A stretch of 64,000 bases of DNA from Niveispirillum irakense DSM 11586. GTDB taxonomy: Bacteria; Pseudomonadota; Alphaproteobacteria; Azospirillales; Azospirillaceae. Location of the stretch: assembly GCF_000429645.1 (NCBI RefSeq), contig NZ_AUCG01000016.1, positions 310,001-374,000 of the forward strand, read 5' to 3'. The notes beneath the pieces were generated by a model. That model ran no database searches and had not been told where the DNA came from. It saw nothing but the letters and a program-made list of their open reading frames with translations. Below, in pieces: positions 32,368 to 41,556 of this stretch (within the stretch, counting starts at the first letter, position 1; every line of letters begins with the position of its first letter). A program made the position numbers and the translations under genes.

Positions 32368-34551
32368 ATGCGGCGGAGTATGACGGCACTTCCCCTGGTG
32401 ATGATGGCCCTGGCCGGCCCGGCGCACGCCCAGACGGCAGAGCAGGCCCAACAGGTGGCGGAAGCCCCCACCCAGGTGAGTGAGATCACGGTGATCGCCA
32501 CCCGCACCCCGAAGGAAACGGTGGATGCGCCCGCCACGGTCAGCGTGATCGACGCCAAGCGAATCGACGATCTGCTGGTCAAGGACATTAAGGATCTGAT
32601 CCGGTATGAGCCGGGCGTGTCCGTGCGTACCGCACCCGCCCGCTTCACCGCCGCTGGCGCCAATACCGGCCGCGATGGCAATAGCGGTTTCAATATCCGT
32701 GGCCTGGAAGGCAACCGCGTCCTGATCCAGACTGACGGCATCCGCGTGCCGGATGCCTTTGCCTTTGGCGGCCAATCGGTCGGGCGGGGTGATTATGTCG
32801 ATCTGGACCTGATGAAGTCGGTGGAAATCCTGCGCGGCCCGGCATCGGCGCTCTATGGCAGCGATGGCCTGGCCGGTGCCGTCAGCTTCGTCACCAAAGA
32901 CCCGGCCGATTTCCTGAAAGACGGGAAATGGTATGGCGGTCAGGTGAAGGTTGGCTATGCCGGGGCGGATGATAGCTGGTCCAAGGGCATGGTCTTCGCC
33001 AGTGGCAGCGGCGCCTGGGGGGCGATGGTCGCCTATAACCGGCGCGACAGCAAGGCGACCGAGAATCAGGGCGATGTCGGCGGCACGGGTGCGGCCCGCA
33101 CCAAGCCCAACCCGCAGGATATTGGCAGCAATAGCGGCTTGGCCAAGCTGGTTTTCCAGCCCAACGACGCCCATCGCCTGCGCTTTACCTATGACCATAG
33201 CGACAGCGACATGACAGCCGATGTGCTGACATCGGCCAGCGCCACGGTCACCGGCACCCGCGTGCATGACACATCCTCGCGCGACCGGATCAGCCTGGAC
33301 CATGAATATCAGGCCAATCTGCCGGCGCTGGAAGCACTGCATTGGACCGCCTATCATCAGGATAGCGACACGCGGCAATATTCGTTGGAAGATCGCACGG
33401 TTCTGGCCGACCGGGTGCGCGACAATTATTTCGATAACAAGGTCACCGGCATCAATCTCGATGCCCGTACCCGCCTGAAGGGCGATGGCGTAGAGCATCT
33501 GCTGGTCTATGGCGGCGATTACTCCCTCACCAAGCAGGTTGGCACCCGTGATGGCACCCTGCCGCCGGTGGGGGAGACCTATCCGACCCGCGCCTTCCCG
33601 ACGACAGATTACACGCTGGCCGGCCTGTTCCTGCAGGATGAGGTGACGCTGCTGGGCGGTGATCTCTCCCTGTTCCCGGCCCTGCGCTACGACTATTACA
33701 AGCTGGACCCGCAGAATGACCCGATGTTCGTCGGCACCCCGACAGGACAGAGCGATGACCGGCTGTCGCCGAAATTCAGCGCGCTTTACTGGGTAGACCC
33801 GATGGTCGGCCTGTTTGGCAATTATGCTGAAGGCTTCAAGGCCCCCGCGCCCAGCCAGGTGAATAACGGCTTCGCCAACCCGGTGATGAATTACCGCTCC
33901 ATCTCCAACCCCGACCTGCGGCCGGAAACCAGCCGCACGGTGGAAGGCGGCTTCCGCTTCAAGGGTGAGGACTGGAATGCCAGCGTCACCGCCTATGCCG
34001 GCTGGTACAAAAACTTCATTGAGCAGGTGATGGTATCCGGCAATTTCACCCCCACCAACCCGGCAACATACCAGTTCGTCAATCTGGCGCGGGTGGAGAT
34101 CAGCGGTGTGGAGGCCAAAGGCCATCTGAAACTGTCTGAAGGCTTCGGCCTGATCGGGGCCGCCGCCTATGCCAAGGGGGACGAGAAGGAAGATGGGGTC
34201 AAGACGCCACTGGCTAGCGTCGATCCGTTCAAGCTGACCGTCGGCCTGACCTGGCAGGAGGAGGAGGACCGGTTCGGCGGTCAGGTGATCGGCACCTACA
34301 GCGCCGGCAAGTCATCGGGCCGCGTGGCCAGCACCACGGCCTTCCGCCCGGATGATTTCCTGCTGCTGGATGCCACCGCCTATTGGAACATCTCCGAAAA
34401 CGCCACGCTGCGCGCCGGCCTGTTCAATATCTTCGACAAAAAATACTGGTGGTGGAGCGATGTGCGCGGCGTGGCCGCCACCTCCAGCACGCTCGACAGC
34501 TACACCCAGCCCGGTCGCAATATCAGCGCCTCGCTGACGATCAAGCTGTGA
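32368..34551 (+). CDS. TonB-dependent receptor, haem/haemoglobin type
   Basis: Outer-membrane active transporter, 727 residues including a Sec signal (about 1-21, ending AHA-QT). The plug domain is about 38-165 (VIATRTPKETVDAPATVSVIDAKRI, NIRGLEGNRVLIQTDGIRVPD, VEILRGPASALYGSDGLAGAV), followed by a 22-strand barrel. A FRAP-like EGFKAPAPSQVNNGF and NPDLRPETSRTVEGG put it near the haemoglobin/haem receptor group. A Fur-box-like site lies 53-71 bp upstream. It forms an operon with a DUF6607 gene starting a few bases after its stop and ending in a strong terminator. No haem-specific ABC transporter genes are in the window. Confidence 0.9.
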   Translation: MRRSMTALPLVMMALAGPAHAQTAEQAQQVAEAPTQVSEITVIATRTPKETVDAPATVSVIDAKRIDDLLVKDIKDLIRYEPGVSVRTAPARFTAAGANTGRDGNSGFNIRGLEGNRVLIQTDGIRVPDAFAFGGQSVGRGDYVDLDLMKSVEILRGPASALYGSDGLAGAVSFVTKDPADFLKDGKWYGGQVKVGYAGADDSWSKGMVFASGSGAWGAMVAYNRRDSKATENQGDVGGTGAARTKPNPQDIGSNSGLAKLVFQPNDAHRLRFTYDHSDSDMTADVLTSASATVTGTRVHDTSSRDRISLDHEYQANLPALEALHWTAYHQDSDTRQYSLEDRTVLADRVRDNYFDNKVTGINLDARTRLKGDGVEHLLVYGGDYSLTKQVGTRDGTLPPVGETYPTRAFPTTDYTLAGLFLQDEVTLLGGDLSLFPALRYDYYKLDPQNDPMFVGTPTGQSDDRLSPKFSALYWVDPMVGLFGNYAEGFKAPAPSQVNNGFANPVMNYRSISNPDLRPETSRTVEGGFRFKGEDWNASVTAYAGWYKNFIEQVMVSGNFTPTNPATYQFVNLARVEISGVEAKGHLKLSEGFGLIGAAAYAKGDEKEDGVKTPLASVDPFKLTVGLTWQEEEDRFGGQVIGTYSAGKSSGRVASTTAFRPDDFLLLDATAYWNISENATLRAGLFNIFDKKYWWWSDVRGVAATSSTLDSYTQPGRNISASLTIKL

Positions 34552-34565
34552 GGGGGATGATGACC

Positions 34566-35585
34566 ATGCTGAAGCGCCGCCACCTTCTCGCCGCCGCCCT
34601 GGCCCTGCCGCTGTTCTCGAGCGTGCCCGCCCTGGCGCAGAATGCCGCTGCCCCGGCAGCGGATTGCGGCAAGCCCGACTGCACGCAGTTCAACCGCGAC
34701 CGTGCCGCTATCCTTTCCATGACCGGCACCTACCGCGTCACCTTCCATTTCCATGAAACCGCCGCCTTCGTGCCCGGCTATGAACCGCTGGAGCCCAAGC
34801 GCTCCGGCGGGTTCGAGGCGGTGCGGGTGATTGAGGATACGGGCCGCACCATCCGGTTACAGCATTTGCTGGTGGTGAAGGATGAGGAAGATAAGCCCTT
34901 CATCATCAAGCATTGGCGCCAGGACTGGACCTATGAGCCGGAAAGCGTACTGACCTATGCCGGCCCCGACCAGTGGAAGGTAAAGCAAGTGGATGCCGCC
35001 AAGCGCGAAGGTGCCTGGGCACAGACCGTATGGCAGACGGACGATTCGCCCCGCTATGGCGGGGTCGGCCACTGGTCCTATGATCGCGGCGAAACCCGCT
35101 GGATCAGCGATGAAACCGCCCGCCCGCTGGCCCGCCGCGATGCCGTCCGCAAGCCGGTTTATGACCATTATATCGGCACCAACCGCCATGCGCTGACCCA
35201 TGAGGGATGGGTGCATGAGCAGGATAATGCCAAGGTCGGCACCCGTGACGGTCAGCCCCAGACCATCGTGCATGAGGTGGTGCTGAACAGCTATCGCCCG
35301 TCGACCGAGTTCGATTTCGCCGCCGCCGACAGCTATATGGCCAAGACCGCCACCTTCTGGGCCGCCGTCCGGCGCGCCTGGGACGAGGTGGCAGCCCAGA
35401 CCGGCGGCATCCATCTGGTGCAGGAAGCCGAGAATGGCTCCTCTACCGGTAAGCAGTTGATGGAATTGGCCGATGCCGTGAATGACGGCAAGACGGCGAC
35501 CAATGATGCCGTGGCGCAGGCCAAAGCCCTGATTGCCAAAGCCACGGCCCCGGAACCGGCGAAAGCCGGCGCGTCGCGGGGGTGA
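34566..35585 (+). CDS. DUF6607 family exported protein
   Basis: Secreted protein of about 339 residues with a Sec signal (MLKRRHLLAAALALPLFSSVPALA). The mature part contains FHFHETAAFVPGYEPLEPKRSGGFEAVRVIEDTGRTIRLQHLLVV and HWRQDWTYEPESVLTYAG, which I recognise as the DUF6607 family, function undescribed. His and Trp are frequent (HFHETA, HWRQDW, GVGHWSYDRGETRW), consistent with ligand or metal binding. ATG 34566 is best placed relative to AGGGGG (34551-34556); 34557 and 34560 are alternatives. Cotranscription with a Fur-box-controlled haem-type TonB receptor suggests an accessory role in iron or haem uptake (inference). Confidence 0.8.
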   Translation: MLKRRHLLAAALALPLFSSVPALAQNAAAPAADCGKPDCTQFNRDRAAILSMTGTYRVTFHFHETAAFVPGYEPLEPKRSGGFEAVRVIEDTGRTIRLQHLLVVKDEEDKPFIIKHWRQDWTYEPESVLTYAGPDQWKVKQVDAAKREGAWAQTVWQTDDSPRYGGVGHWSYDRGETRWISDETARPLARRDAVRKPVYDHYIGTNRHALTHEGWVHEQDNAKVGTRDGQPQTIVHEVVLNSYRPSTEFDFAAADSYMAKTATFWAAVRRAWDEVAAQTGGIHLVQEAENGSSTGKQLMELADAVNDGKTATNDAVAQAKALIAKATAPEPAKAGASRG

Positions 35586-35674
35586 CGCGGGACCGGGCGG
35601 GGATGGAACCTGAAGCCCCCATCCCCGCCGGTCCGTCTTCTCTTATGACTACTCTCAACCTGGAAAGTCCCCTG

Positions 35675-35708
35675 ACCCCGGAAGCCGCCGCTTCCGGGGT
35701 ACTTTTTT
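35675..35708 (+). terminator. Intrinsic terminator of the receptor-DUF6607 operon
   Basis: Perfect 11-bp stem ACCCCGGAAGC (35675-35685) with GCTTCCGGGGT (35690-35700), 4-nt loop CGCC, then AC and six T residues. It lies about 90 bp after the DUF6607 stop. Confidence 0.92.
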
Positions 35709-35736
35709 GGGGAAGACGAACGGGACAGCGCTGGAA

Positions 35737-36279
35737 TCAAGCCGGCAACCAGTGGCTTTGTGCTGATGTCCGTGATTTCTGAAAGACAGTAGCGGTCTTG
35801 CCCGGCCCCCGTCCCATGACTGACGTGTCAAATCCCATATGGGCGTAAAATCCGCGCTGGTCGGCGGCCGGAAGGGCCACCTCCATATCAGACACATGGC
35901 GGGATGTAATTTCCTTTGCCATGGCAAAGACCAGCAGAGCACCAACGCCCTTCAGGTCATCATACCCATGACCCTTTGTTTCAATATGCATCAAGTAGGC
36001 AATTGGGGATTCTTTATGGTTATTATAATATTGTATTTCGAATTTTATGAACATATCCGTCAGTTTTCCATCAACAAAGACGGAAACCTTGAAATTCCGA
36101 CACATCCCCTTACGATTTGTGGCGACTGATTTACTCTGGATCAGCGTGAGGAAGCGATTTTTTGAAAAAAATCCTGTATGCGCATATTTAAAGCGCAATT
36201 GATCACCATGAACCACCCCAGACGATTCCGCCTGCTGGCGCGCTGCAATAGCCCCCATATCCTCCATTTCGACCTCCAT
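35737..36279 (-). CDS. AT-rich GNAT-like orphan protein
   Basis: About 180 residues from the ATG at 36277-36279, which has AGGA about 7 nt upstream. The C-terminal half looks like a GNAT acyltransferase: LKGVGALLVFAMAKEI resembles the acetyl-CoA-binding turn of motif A and GFYAHMGFD resembles motif B. The N-terminal half (HTGFFSKNRFLTLIQSKSVATNRKG...FKVSVFVDGKLTDMFIKFEIQYYNNHKESP) matches nothing I recognise. Base composition around 35950-36200 is clearly AT-richer than its surroundings, and codon use differs, so recent transfer is likely. Its substrate is unknown. The frame runs open to 36453 but that part is low-complexity and Pro/His-rich. Confidence 0.65.
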   Translation of the reverse strand: MEVEMEDMGAIAARQQAESSGVVHGDQLRFKYAHTGFFSKNRFLTLIQSKSVATNRKGMCRNFKVSVFVDGKLTDMFIKFEIQYYNNHKESPIAYLMHIETKGHGYDDLKGVGALLVFAMAKEITSRHVSDMEVALPAADQRGFYAHMGFDTSVMGRGPGKTATVFQKSRTSAQSHWLPA

Positions 36280-36589
36280 CGGAGGGTCCTGGAAAAAGGG
36301 CTGTAAGACCCTGCCCCGACTGAAATGGGGATGGTGGCGGTGAGCTAAGGGAAGGAGAGGAGAACGGCCAGCCTTCCTTTGTACTGGACCAAGTTGCCCG
36401 TGGCCTGTTGGCCAGGAAATGGGCGGGGGTGGGTAGCGTTTCATAGACCGCAACCTCCAATGACCAGATCATCCAGTCAGACAGGTCAGCGGCCTTCTGT
36501 CAATTTCCAGGCACGGAAAGGCCCGGCTTCAACCTCCAAGCGGGACGGCCCTCGCACAAGGAGGGCCGTCCGCTCAAAAGATCAAGCCA
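36280..36589. other. Gene-free stretch with one strong hairpin
   Basis: No convincing gene between the GNAT-like orphan and gcvPB. It holds a perfect 11-bp inverted repeat, GGACGGCCCTC (36543-36553) with GAGGGCCGTCC (36561-36571), 7-nt loop, about 20 bp beyond the gcvPB stop. No T-run follows on the minus strand. It is likely the 3' boundary of the glycine cleavage operon but not a textbook terminator. Confidence 0.5.
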
Positions 36590-38143
36590 TCAAGCCGCCG
36601 GCTTCACCCAACGCAGCACCGGCTTGCGAGCCGCCTGGGTTTCGTCCAGGCGCTTGCGCGGGGTCAGGCGCGGGCTGGCCTGGAAATGGGCCAGATCGCC
36701 GGCCTTCGCCTTTTCCGTCAGATGGCGCATGGTGGCGATGAAACGGTCCAGCGTCTGCTTGCTTTCCGTTTCCGTCGGCTCGATCAGCAAAGCCCCATGC
36801 ACGACCAGCGGGAAATACATGGTCATGGGGTGATAGCCCTCGTCGATCATCGCCTTGGCGAAGTCCAGCGGCGTGACGCCGGTGCCCTTCAGGAAGCGAT
36901 CATCGAACAAAGCCTCATGCATGCAGGGGCCGTCGAACGAGGCCGACATGACATCCTTCAGGCTGGCCAGCACGTAATTGGCATTCAGCACCGCATCGGA
37001 TGCCACCTGCCGCAGCCCATCCGCCCCGTGGGACAGGATATAGGCCAGCGCGCGCACGAACATGCCCATCTGGCCGTGGAAGCCCTTCAGCCGGCCGAAC
37101 GGCTGGGCCTTGCCGGCATCCTTGGCATGTTCGACCAGCGTGAACCCATCCTTGCCATGCACCACGAAGGGCAGCGGGGCATAGGGAGCCAGCGCGTCGG
37201 ACAGGACCACCGGGCCGGAGCCCGGACCGCCGCCGCCATGCGGGGTGGAGAAGGTCTTGTGCAGGTTGATATGCATGGCGTCCACGCCCAGATCGGCGGG
37301 GCGGACCCGGCCGACGATGGCGTTGTAATTGGCACCGTCGCAATAGAAATAGCCGCCCGCCGCATGAACGGCATCGGCGATTTCCCGGATCTGCGGTTCG
37401 AACAGGCCGCAGGTATTGGGGTTGGTCAGCATGATGCAGGCGACATCATCGCCCAGCTTGGCCTTCACCGCCTCCACACTGACGCGGCCATTTTCTTCCG
37501 CCGGGATGGTGTCCACGGTGAAGCCGCAGAAAGCTGCCGTTGCCGGGTTGGTGCCATGGGCCGATTCCGGCACCAGCACGCGGCGCCGATGGCTTTCGCC
37601 CCGCGCATCCAGGGCGGCATGAATGGCCATCAGGCCGCACAGTTCGCCATGGGCACCAGCACCGGGCGACATGGCGATGGCGGGCATCCCCGTCAGCGTC
37701 TTCAGCCAATGGGCCAGCTGGTCGATCAGCTCCAGCGCCCCCTGCACGGTTTCCACCGGCTGGAGCGGGTGGATATCGCCAAAGCCCGGCAGCCGCGCCA
37801 TCTTTTCATTCAGGCGCGGGTTATGCTTCATCGTGCACGACCCCAGCGGGTACATGGTCGTGTCGATGGCAAAATTCTTCTGGGACAGCCGGGTGTAATG
37901 GCGCACCACATCCGGCTCGGCCAGGGAGGGCAGGCCGACGCCGGCGCGGGTCTTCACCCCACCCAGGCGGGTCTTGGTGGTGACCGGGGCTTCCAGGTCA
38001 ACGCCGACAGCGCCGGGGTTATCCAGCTCAAAAATCAGCGCTTCTTCCTGCTGCAACGCCTTGTTGCCGGTGAAGGTGACAAACTCGCCGGCGACCGTCA
38101 CGGCATGGGGGGTGCTGTCGCGACCCTGATTATTCATGGCCAT
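36590..38143 (-). CDS. gcvPB: Glycine dehydrogenase (decarboxylating) subunit 2
   Basis: PLP-bearing subunit of the two-gene P-protein of the glycine cleavage system, 517 residues. The PLP lysine lies in DAMHINLHKTFSTPHGGGGPGSGP, with YCDGANYNAIVGRVRP just before it. LGSCTMKHNPRLNE near residue 85 and MSPGAGAHGELCGLMAIH are also diagnostic. It decarboxylates glycine and passes the aminomethyl group to the lipoyl arm of GcvH. It overlaps gcvPA by one base (38143). Last gene of the gcvT-gcvH-gcvPA-gcvPB unit. Confidence 0.96.
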   Translation of the reverse strand: MAMNNQGRDSTPHAVTVAGEFVTFTGNKALQQEEALIFELDNPGAVGVDLEAPVTTKTRLGGVKTRAGVGLPSLAEPDVVRHYTRLSQKNFAIDTTMYPLGSCTMKHNPRLNEKMARLPGFGDIHPLQPVETVQGALELIDQLAHWLKTLTGMPAIAMSPGAGAHGELCGLMAIHAALDARGESHRRRVLVPESAHGTNPATAAFCGFTVDTIPAEENGRVSVEAVKAKLGDDVACIMLTNPNTCGLFEPQIREIADAVHAAGGYFYCDGANYNAIVGRVRPADLGVDAMHINLHKTFSTPHGGGGPGSGPVVLSDALAPYAPLPFVVHGKDGFTLVEHAKDAGKAQPFGRLKGFHGQMGMFVRALAYILSHGADGLRQVASDAVLNANYVLASLKDVMSASFDGPCMHEALFDDRFLKGTGVTPLDFAKAMIDEGYHPMTMYFPLVVHGALLIEPTETESKQTLDRFIATMRHLTEKAKAGDLAHFQASPRLTPRKRLDETQAARKPVLRWVKPAA

Positions 38144-39492
38144 CAGAGAACCTCCTCCAGGCCGCGCACCAGCGCGTCCATGTCTTCCAGGCTGTTGACC
38201 TCGGTGCTGGCGACCAGCAACAAATCTTCCAGCCCTTCCATATCCGGGTAGAAGCGGCTGACCGGCACACCGGCCAGGATGCCGCGTTCGGCCAGCTTGG
38301 ACACGACCTTGGCCGCCTTCTTGGGCAGCTTCACGGTGAATTCGTTGAAGAACCCGTCATTGACGAGTTTCACACCCTTCACCGCTTCCAGCTTGTCAGC
38401 CAGGGTCACGGCATTGGCGTGGTTCACCTGGGCCAACTGGGTCAGCCCCTGTTCGCCCAGCAGCGACAGGTGGATGGTGAAGGCCAGCGCGCACAGGCCG
38501 GAATTGGTGCAGATGTTCGACGTGGCCTTCTCGCGGCGGATATGCTGCTCGCGCGTCGACAGCGTCAGCACGAAGCCGCGCTTGCCATCGGCATCCACCG
38601 TCTGGCCGCAGAGGCGACCCGGCATTTGGCGCACATATTTGTCGCGGGTGGCGAACAGGCCGACATAGGGGCCGCCGAAATTCAGCCCATTGCCGATGCT
38701 TTGCCCTTCGCAGACGACGATATCGGCACCCATCTCACCCGGCGGGGTCAACAGGCCCAGCGACACCACCTCCGTCACCACCACGATGACCAGCGCACCC
38801 TTTGCATGGGCGGCCTCGCACAGGGCGGTGAAGTCACGCAGGTGGCCGAACAGCGACGGCGTCTGCACCACGATGCAGGCGGTCTCGCCATCGATCAGGG
38901 CGGACAGATCCTCGGCATTCTTCCAGTCCGGGGCCTGGGCGCGGATATCCATGCCCATGACGCCGCAGGTGGTTTCCACCACCGACCGGTAATGCGGGTG
39001 CAGCCCGCCGGACAGGATGACCTTGTTGCGCTTATTGATGCGGGCGGCCATCAGCACGGCTTCCGCCGTGCCGGTCGCCCCGTCATACATGGAGGCGTTG
39101 GCCACATCCATACCGGTCAGCAGCGCCACCTGGGTCTGGAATTCAAACAGGTACTGCAAAGTGCCCTGGGTGACTTCCGGCTGATACGGCGTATAGCTGG
39201 TCAGGAATTCCCCGCGCAGCAGCAACTGGTCGACCGAAGCCGGCACATGATGCTTATAGGCGCCGCCGCCGATGAAGAACGGCACGGTGGAGGCGGTGGT
39301 GTTCTTGGCGGCCAGACGGGACAGATGGCGTTCCACCGCCAACTCGCCCATATGGTCGGACAGGCCCGCGATGGGGCCCTTCAGGCGGGCCTGTTCGGGC
39401 ACGTCACGGAACAGGGCATCCACGCTGTCCACCCCGATGGTGGCCAGCATGGCGCTGCGGTCGGTTTCGGTCAGCGGCAGGTAACGCATCAC
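38143..39492 (-). CDS. gcvPA: Glycine dehydrogenase (decarboxylating) subunit 1
   Basis: Partner subunit of the split P-protein, 449 residues. It opens with the family pattern [27 protein letters not shown] and has [69 protein letters not shown] and the [21 protein letters not shown] stretch. It forms the heterotetramer with GcvPB. Its start overlaps the gcvH stop by four bases and its stop overlaps gcvPB by one, indicating coupled translation. Confidence 0.96.
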   Translation of the reverse strand: MMRYLPLTETDRSAMLATIGVDSVDALFRDVPEQARLKGPIAGLSDHMGELAVERHLSRLAAKNTTASTVPFFIGGGAYKHHVPASVDQLLLRGEFLTSYTPYQPEVTQGTLQYLFEFQTQVALLTGMDVANASMYDGATGTAEAVLMAARINKRNKVILSGGLHPHYRSVVETTCGVMGMDIRAQAPDWKNAEDLSALIDGETACIVVQTPSLFGHLRDFTALCEAAHAKGALVIVVVTEVVSLGLLTPPGEMGADIVVCEGQSIGNGLNFGGPYVGLFATRDKYVRQMPGRLCGQTVDADGKRGFVLTLSTREQHIRREKATSNICTNSGLCALAFTIHLSLLGEQGLTQLAQVNHANAVTLADKLEAVKGVKLVNDGFFNEFTVKLPKKAAKVVSKLAERGILAGVPVSRFYPDMEGLEDLLLVASTEVNSLEDMDALVRGLEEVL

Positions 39493-39860
39493 AGCCCCGC
39501 GATGAAGGACTTGTAGGCGGCCTCGTCCAGCAGCGCCTCAAACTGGGCCATGTCCTTGATCTTCATCTTGAAGAACCAGCCGGCCCCTTCCGGATCGGTG
39601 TTGACCAGCGACGGCTCGTCGGCGACGGCTGCATTGCCTTCCACCACGGTGCCATCGACCGGGGCATAGACCTCAGAGGCGGCCTTCACCGATTCGACCA
39701 CGGCGGCATCCTTGCCCTTGGTCAATTCGCGGCCGGCTTCCGGCACCTCAACAAACACCACATCGCCCAGCGCCTGCTGGGCATAATCGGTGATGCCGAC
39801 GGTGGCGACATCGCCGTCAAGCTTGATCCACTCATGGTCCTGGGTGAAACGGATGGTCAT
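39489..39860 (-). CDS. gcvH: Glycine cleavage system H protein
   Basis: Lipoyl carrier protein, 123 residues from the ATG at 39858-39860. The lipoyl-lysine motif is [17 protein letters not shown] (Lys about residue 61). Flanking [35 protein letters not shown] and the closing WFFKMKI are standard. It shuttles the aminomethyl group from the P-protein to the T-protein. Overlaps gcvPA by four bases. Upstream, a long inverted repeat separates it from gcvT. Confidence 0.96.
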   Translation of the reverse strand: MTIRFTQDHEWIKLDGDVATVGITDYAQQALGDVVFVEVPEAGRELTKGKDAAVVESVKAASEVYAPVDGTVVEGNAAVADEPSLVNTDPEGAGWFFKMKIKDMAQFEALLDEAAYKSFIAGL

Positions 39861-39933
39861 GGTCGGGTCTTTCGGGTCTTGGGGGATAAATGACGTGTCG
39901 TTGGTGAAAAGGGACTGTCGGCTTTGCTCTCTC

Positions 39934-40021
39934 AACCGTCACCCCGGCGTAGGCCGGGGTCCAGTTTCGTAGAGAAAAGCGCCTCTGGCCCTGGACCCCG
40001 GCCTTCGCCGGGGTGACGGTT
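39934..40021. repeat. Long inverted repeat between gcvT and gcvH
   Basis: Two 31-nt arms (39934-39964 and 39991-40021) match as reverse complements with one mismatch, around a 26-nt loop; each arm carries the core GTCACCCCGGCG and CCGGGGTCCAG. Such GTCACCCCGGC...GGGGTCCAG repeats are familiar from alphaproteobacterial intergenic regions (general knowledge). Within an operon the hairpin could stabilise or attenuate the distal part of the message. Confidence 0.9.
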
Positions 40022-40041
40022 AGGGCGAGGCGCGGCCCGTC

Positions 40042-41160
40042 TCACCCCTTGAAATAACGATGCGGTGCGAACGGCAGGGCCGCGACGGTGGCCGGCAAAG
40101 CCTTGCCGCGCACGATCAGTTGCACGCGCGTGCCCACAGCGGCGGAAGCGGCCGTGACATAGCCCATGGCGACGGGGCCGCCGGCGGTGGGGCCGAAGCC
40201 GCCGCTGGTGATCTCCCCGATGCGGTTGCCGTCCAGGTCCTGGATTTCGGTATGTTCGCGGGCAGGGGCCTTGCCTTCCGGCTGGATGCCCACGCGCTTG
40301 CGGGCCGGGCCTTCCGCCAACTGCGCCTGCACGATGGCGGCACCGGGGAAGCCACCTTCCGTGCGGCGACGCTTGGAGATGGTCCAGGTCAGGACGGCTT
40401 CCACCGGGCTGGTGCCGGTGTCGATATCATGGCCATAGAGGCACAGCCCGGCTTCCAGACGCAGCGAATCGCGCGCGCCCAGCCCGATGGCCTCCACTTC
40501 CGGCTCGGCCAGCAACAGGCGGGCCAGCTTCTCGGCATCGGCGGCACCGACGCTGATCTCATACCCATCTTCACCGGTATAGCCGGACCGGCTGATCTGT
40601 ACCGGGATGCCCTGGATGGTGGCCGTCCGGGCGCTCATGAAGCCCAGGGTGGCAGCTTCCGGCAGCAGGCGGGCCATCACCGTTGCCGCCGCCGGGCCCT
40701 GCAGGGCCAACAGGCCGGCATCGTCACCCAGATACTCAATCTCCACACCCGCCGGCAGACCGGCCTTCAGATGCGCCAGATCGTCTACCTTGCAGCCGGC
40801 ATTGATGACGACATAGAGGTGATCGTCGAACCGCGTCACCATCAGATCGTCCAGAATGCCAGCCTGATCATTGGTGAACATGGTGTAGCGGATGCGGCCG
40901 GGCGCGAGTGCGGCGATATCACCCGGTACCAGCGCTTCCAGCGCCTTGATGACGGCATCAATATCGGCCCCGCGCAGGCGCACCTGGCCCATATGGGAAA
41001 CGTCGAACAGGCCCGCCTTCTCGCGGGTATGCAGATGTTCCTTCAGCACGCCCAGCGGGTACTGCACCGGCATGTCATAGCCGGCGAACGGCACCATCTT
41101 GGCGCCCAGTTCGACATGGAGATCGTAAAGCGGCGTGCGCAGCAGGCTGGTGTCACCCAA
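40042..41160 (-). CDS. gcvT: Glycine cleavage system T protein (aminomethyltransferase)
   Basis: Transfers the methylene unit from the lipoyl arm of GcvH to tetrahydrofolate, releasing ammonia; 372 residues. It begins with the family-typical LLRTPLYDLHVELGAKMVPFAGYDMPVQYP, then GLFDVSHMGQVRLRG, SRSGYTGEDGYEISV, and LGARDSLRLEAGLCLYGHDI with the folate/aminomethyl-binding Asp. The start appears to be TTG at 41158-41160: the frame is closed by a stop seven codons upstream and a GGGAG element sits about 9 nt before the TTG. A weak start downstream of a riboswitch fits translational control. First gene of the operon. Confidence 0.94.
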   Translation of the reverse strand: MGDTSLLRTPLYDLHVELGAKMVPFAGYDMPVQYPLGVLKEHLHTREKAGLFDVSHMGQVRLRGADIDAVIKALEALVPGDIAALAPGRIRYTMFTNDQAGILDDLMVTRFDDHLYVVINAGCKVDDLAHLKAGLPAGVEIEYLGDDAGLLALQGPAAATVMARLLPEAATLGFMSARTATIQGIPVQISRSGYTGEDGYEISVGAADAEKLARLLLAEPEVEAIGLGARDSLRLEAGLCLYGHDIDTGTSPVEAVLTWTISKRRRTEGGFPGAAIVQAQLAEGPARKRVGIQPEGKAPAREHTEIQDLDGNRIGEITSGGFGPTAGGPVAMGYVTAASAAVGTRVQLIVRGKALPATVAALPFAPHRYFKG

Positions 41161-41221
41161 GGCGGGACACTCCCATCAGGACAGGTTACGGCCGTCGCGG
41201 GGATCGTCCCCGCGGCGGTTG

Positions 41222-41438
41222 CCCCCCTCTGTCCTGGCCCCTGAGAGATTCGCCGCGTGATTTACACGTCGGCTTACTCCGTCGGTGGGCTGTCGGCCGG
41301 GGTGGAACCCCTGCCCGCCTGCTTTCCAGATGCGCCTACCCTGAGCGGTCCTTTTGCCTGAGAGTTTCCGGGGGCGGTTGCTCCTTCGGCGCTGTCTTCC
41401 CTCTCTGTCCACCAGATCAGGGCAACAGTCTCTCCCGC
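41222..41438 (-). ncRNA. Tandem glycine riboswitch upstream of gcvT
   Basis: On the minus strand two glycine aptamer signatures are visible. The first runs from CGGGAGAGAC through GCGCCGAAGGAGCAA to CTCTCAGGCAAAAGGAC. The second ends with AATCTCTCAGGGGCCAGGAC followed by AGAGGGG. The spacing and placement, about 60 nt before the gcvT start, match the cooperative two-aptamer gcvT element. Glycine binding should switch on the gcv operon. Exact ends are approximate. Confidence 0.93.
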
Positions 41439-41464
41439 AAAGGGTAATCGGCTATGCACGCGCC

Positions 41465-41492
41465 AAACTAGCCATAAGTCGGCTTCTGTCAA
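41465..41492 (-). promoter_or_regulatory. Promoter of the riboswitch-gcv operon
   Basis: Minus-strand TTGACA (41487-41492), 16-bp spacer, TAGTTT (41465-41470), about 25-30 bp before the first riboswitch helix. Position and -35 quality are good. Confidence 0.68.
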
Positions 41493-41556
41493 GCCGCCAT
41501 ATGCTGCCCGTCGGGAGCAGGCGGATCAGACCACCCGCACCCGATGACAGGCAGTC

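Noticed and set aside
32323-34125. 600-residue minus-strand open frame
   Set aside because: Antisense to the TonB receptor, with no recognisable domain.
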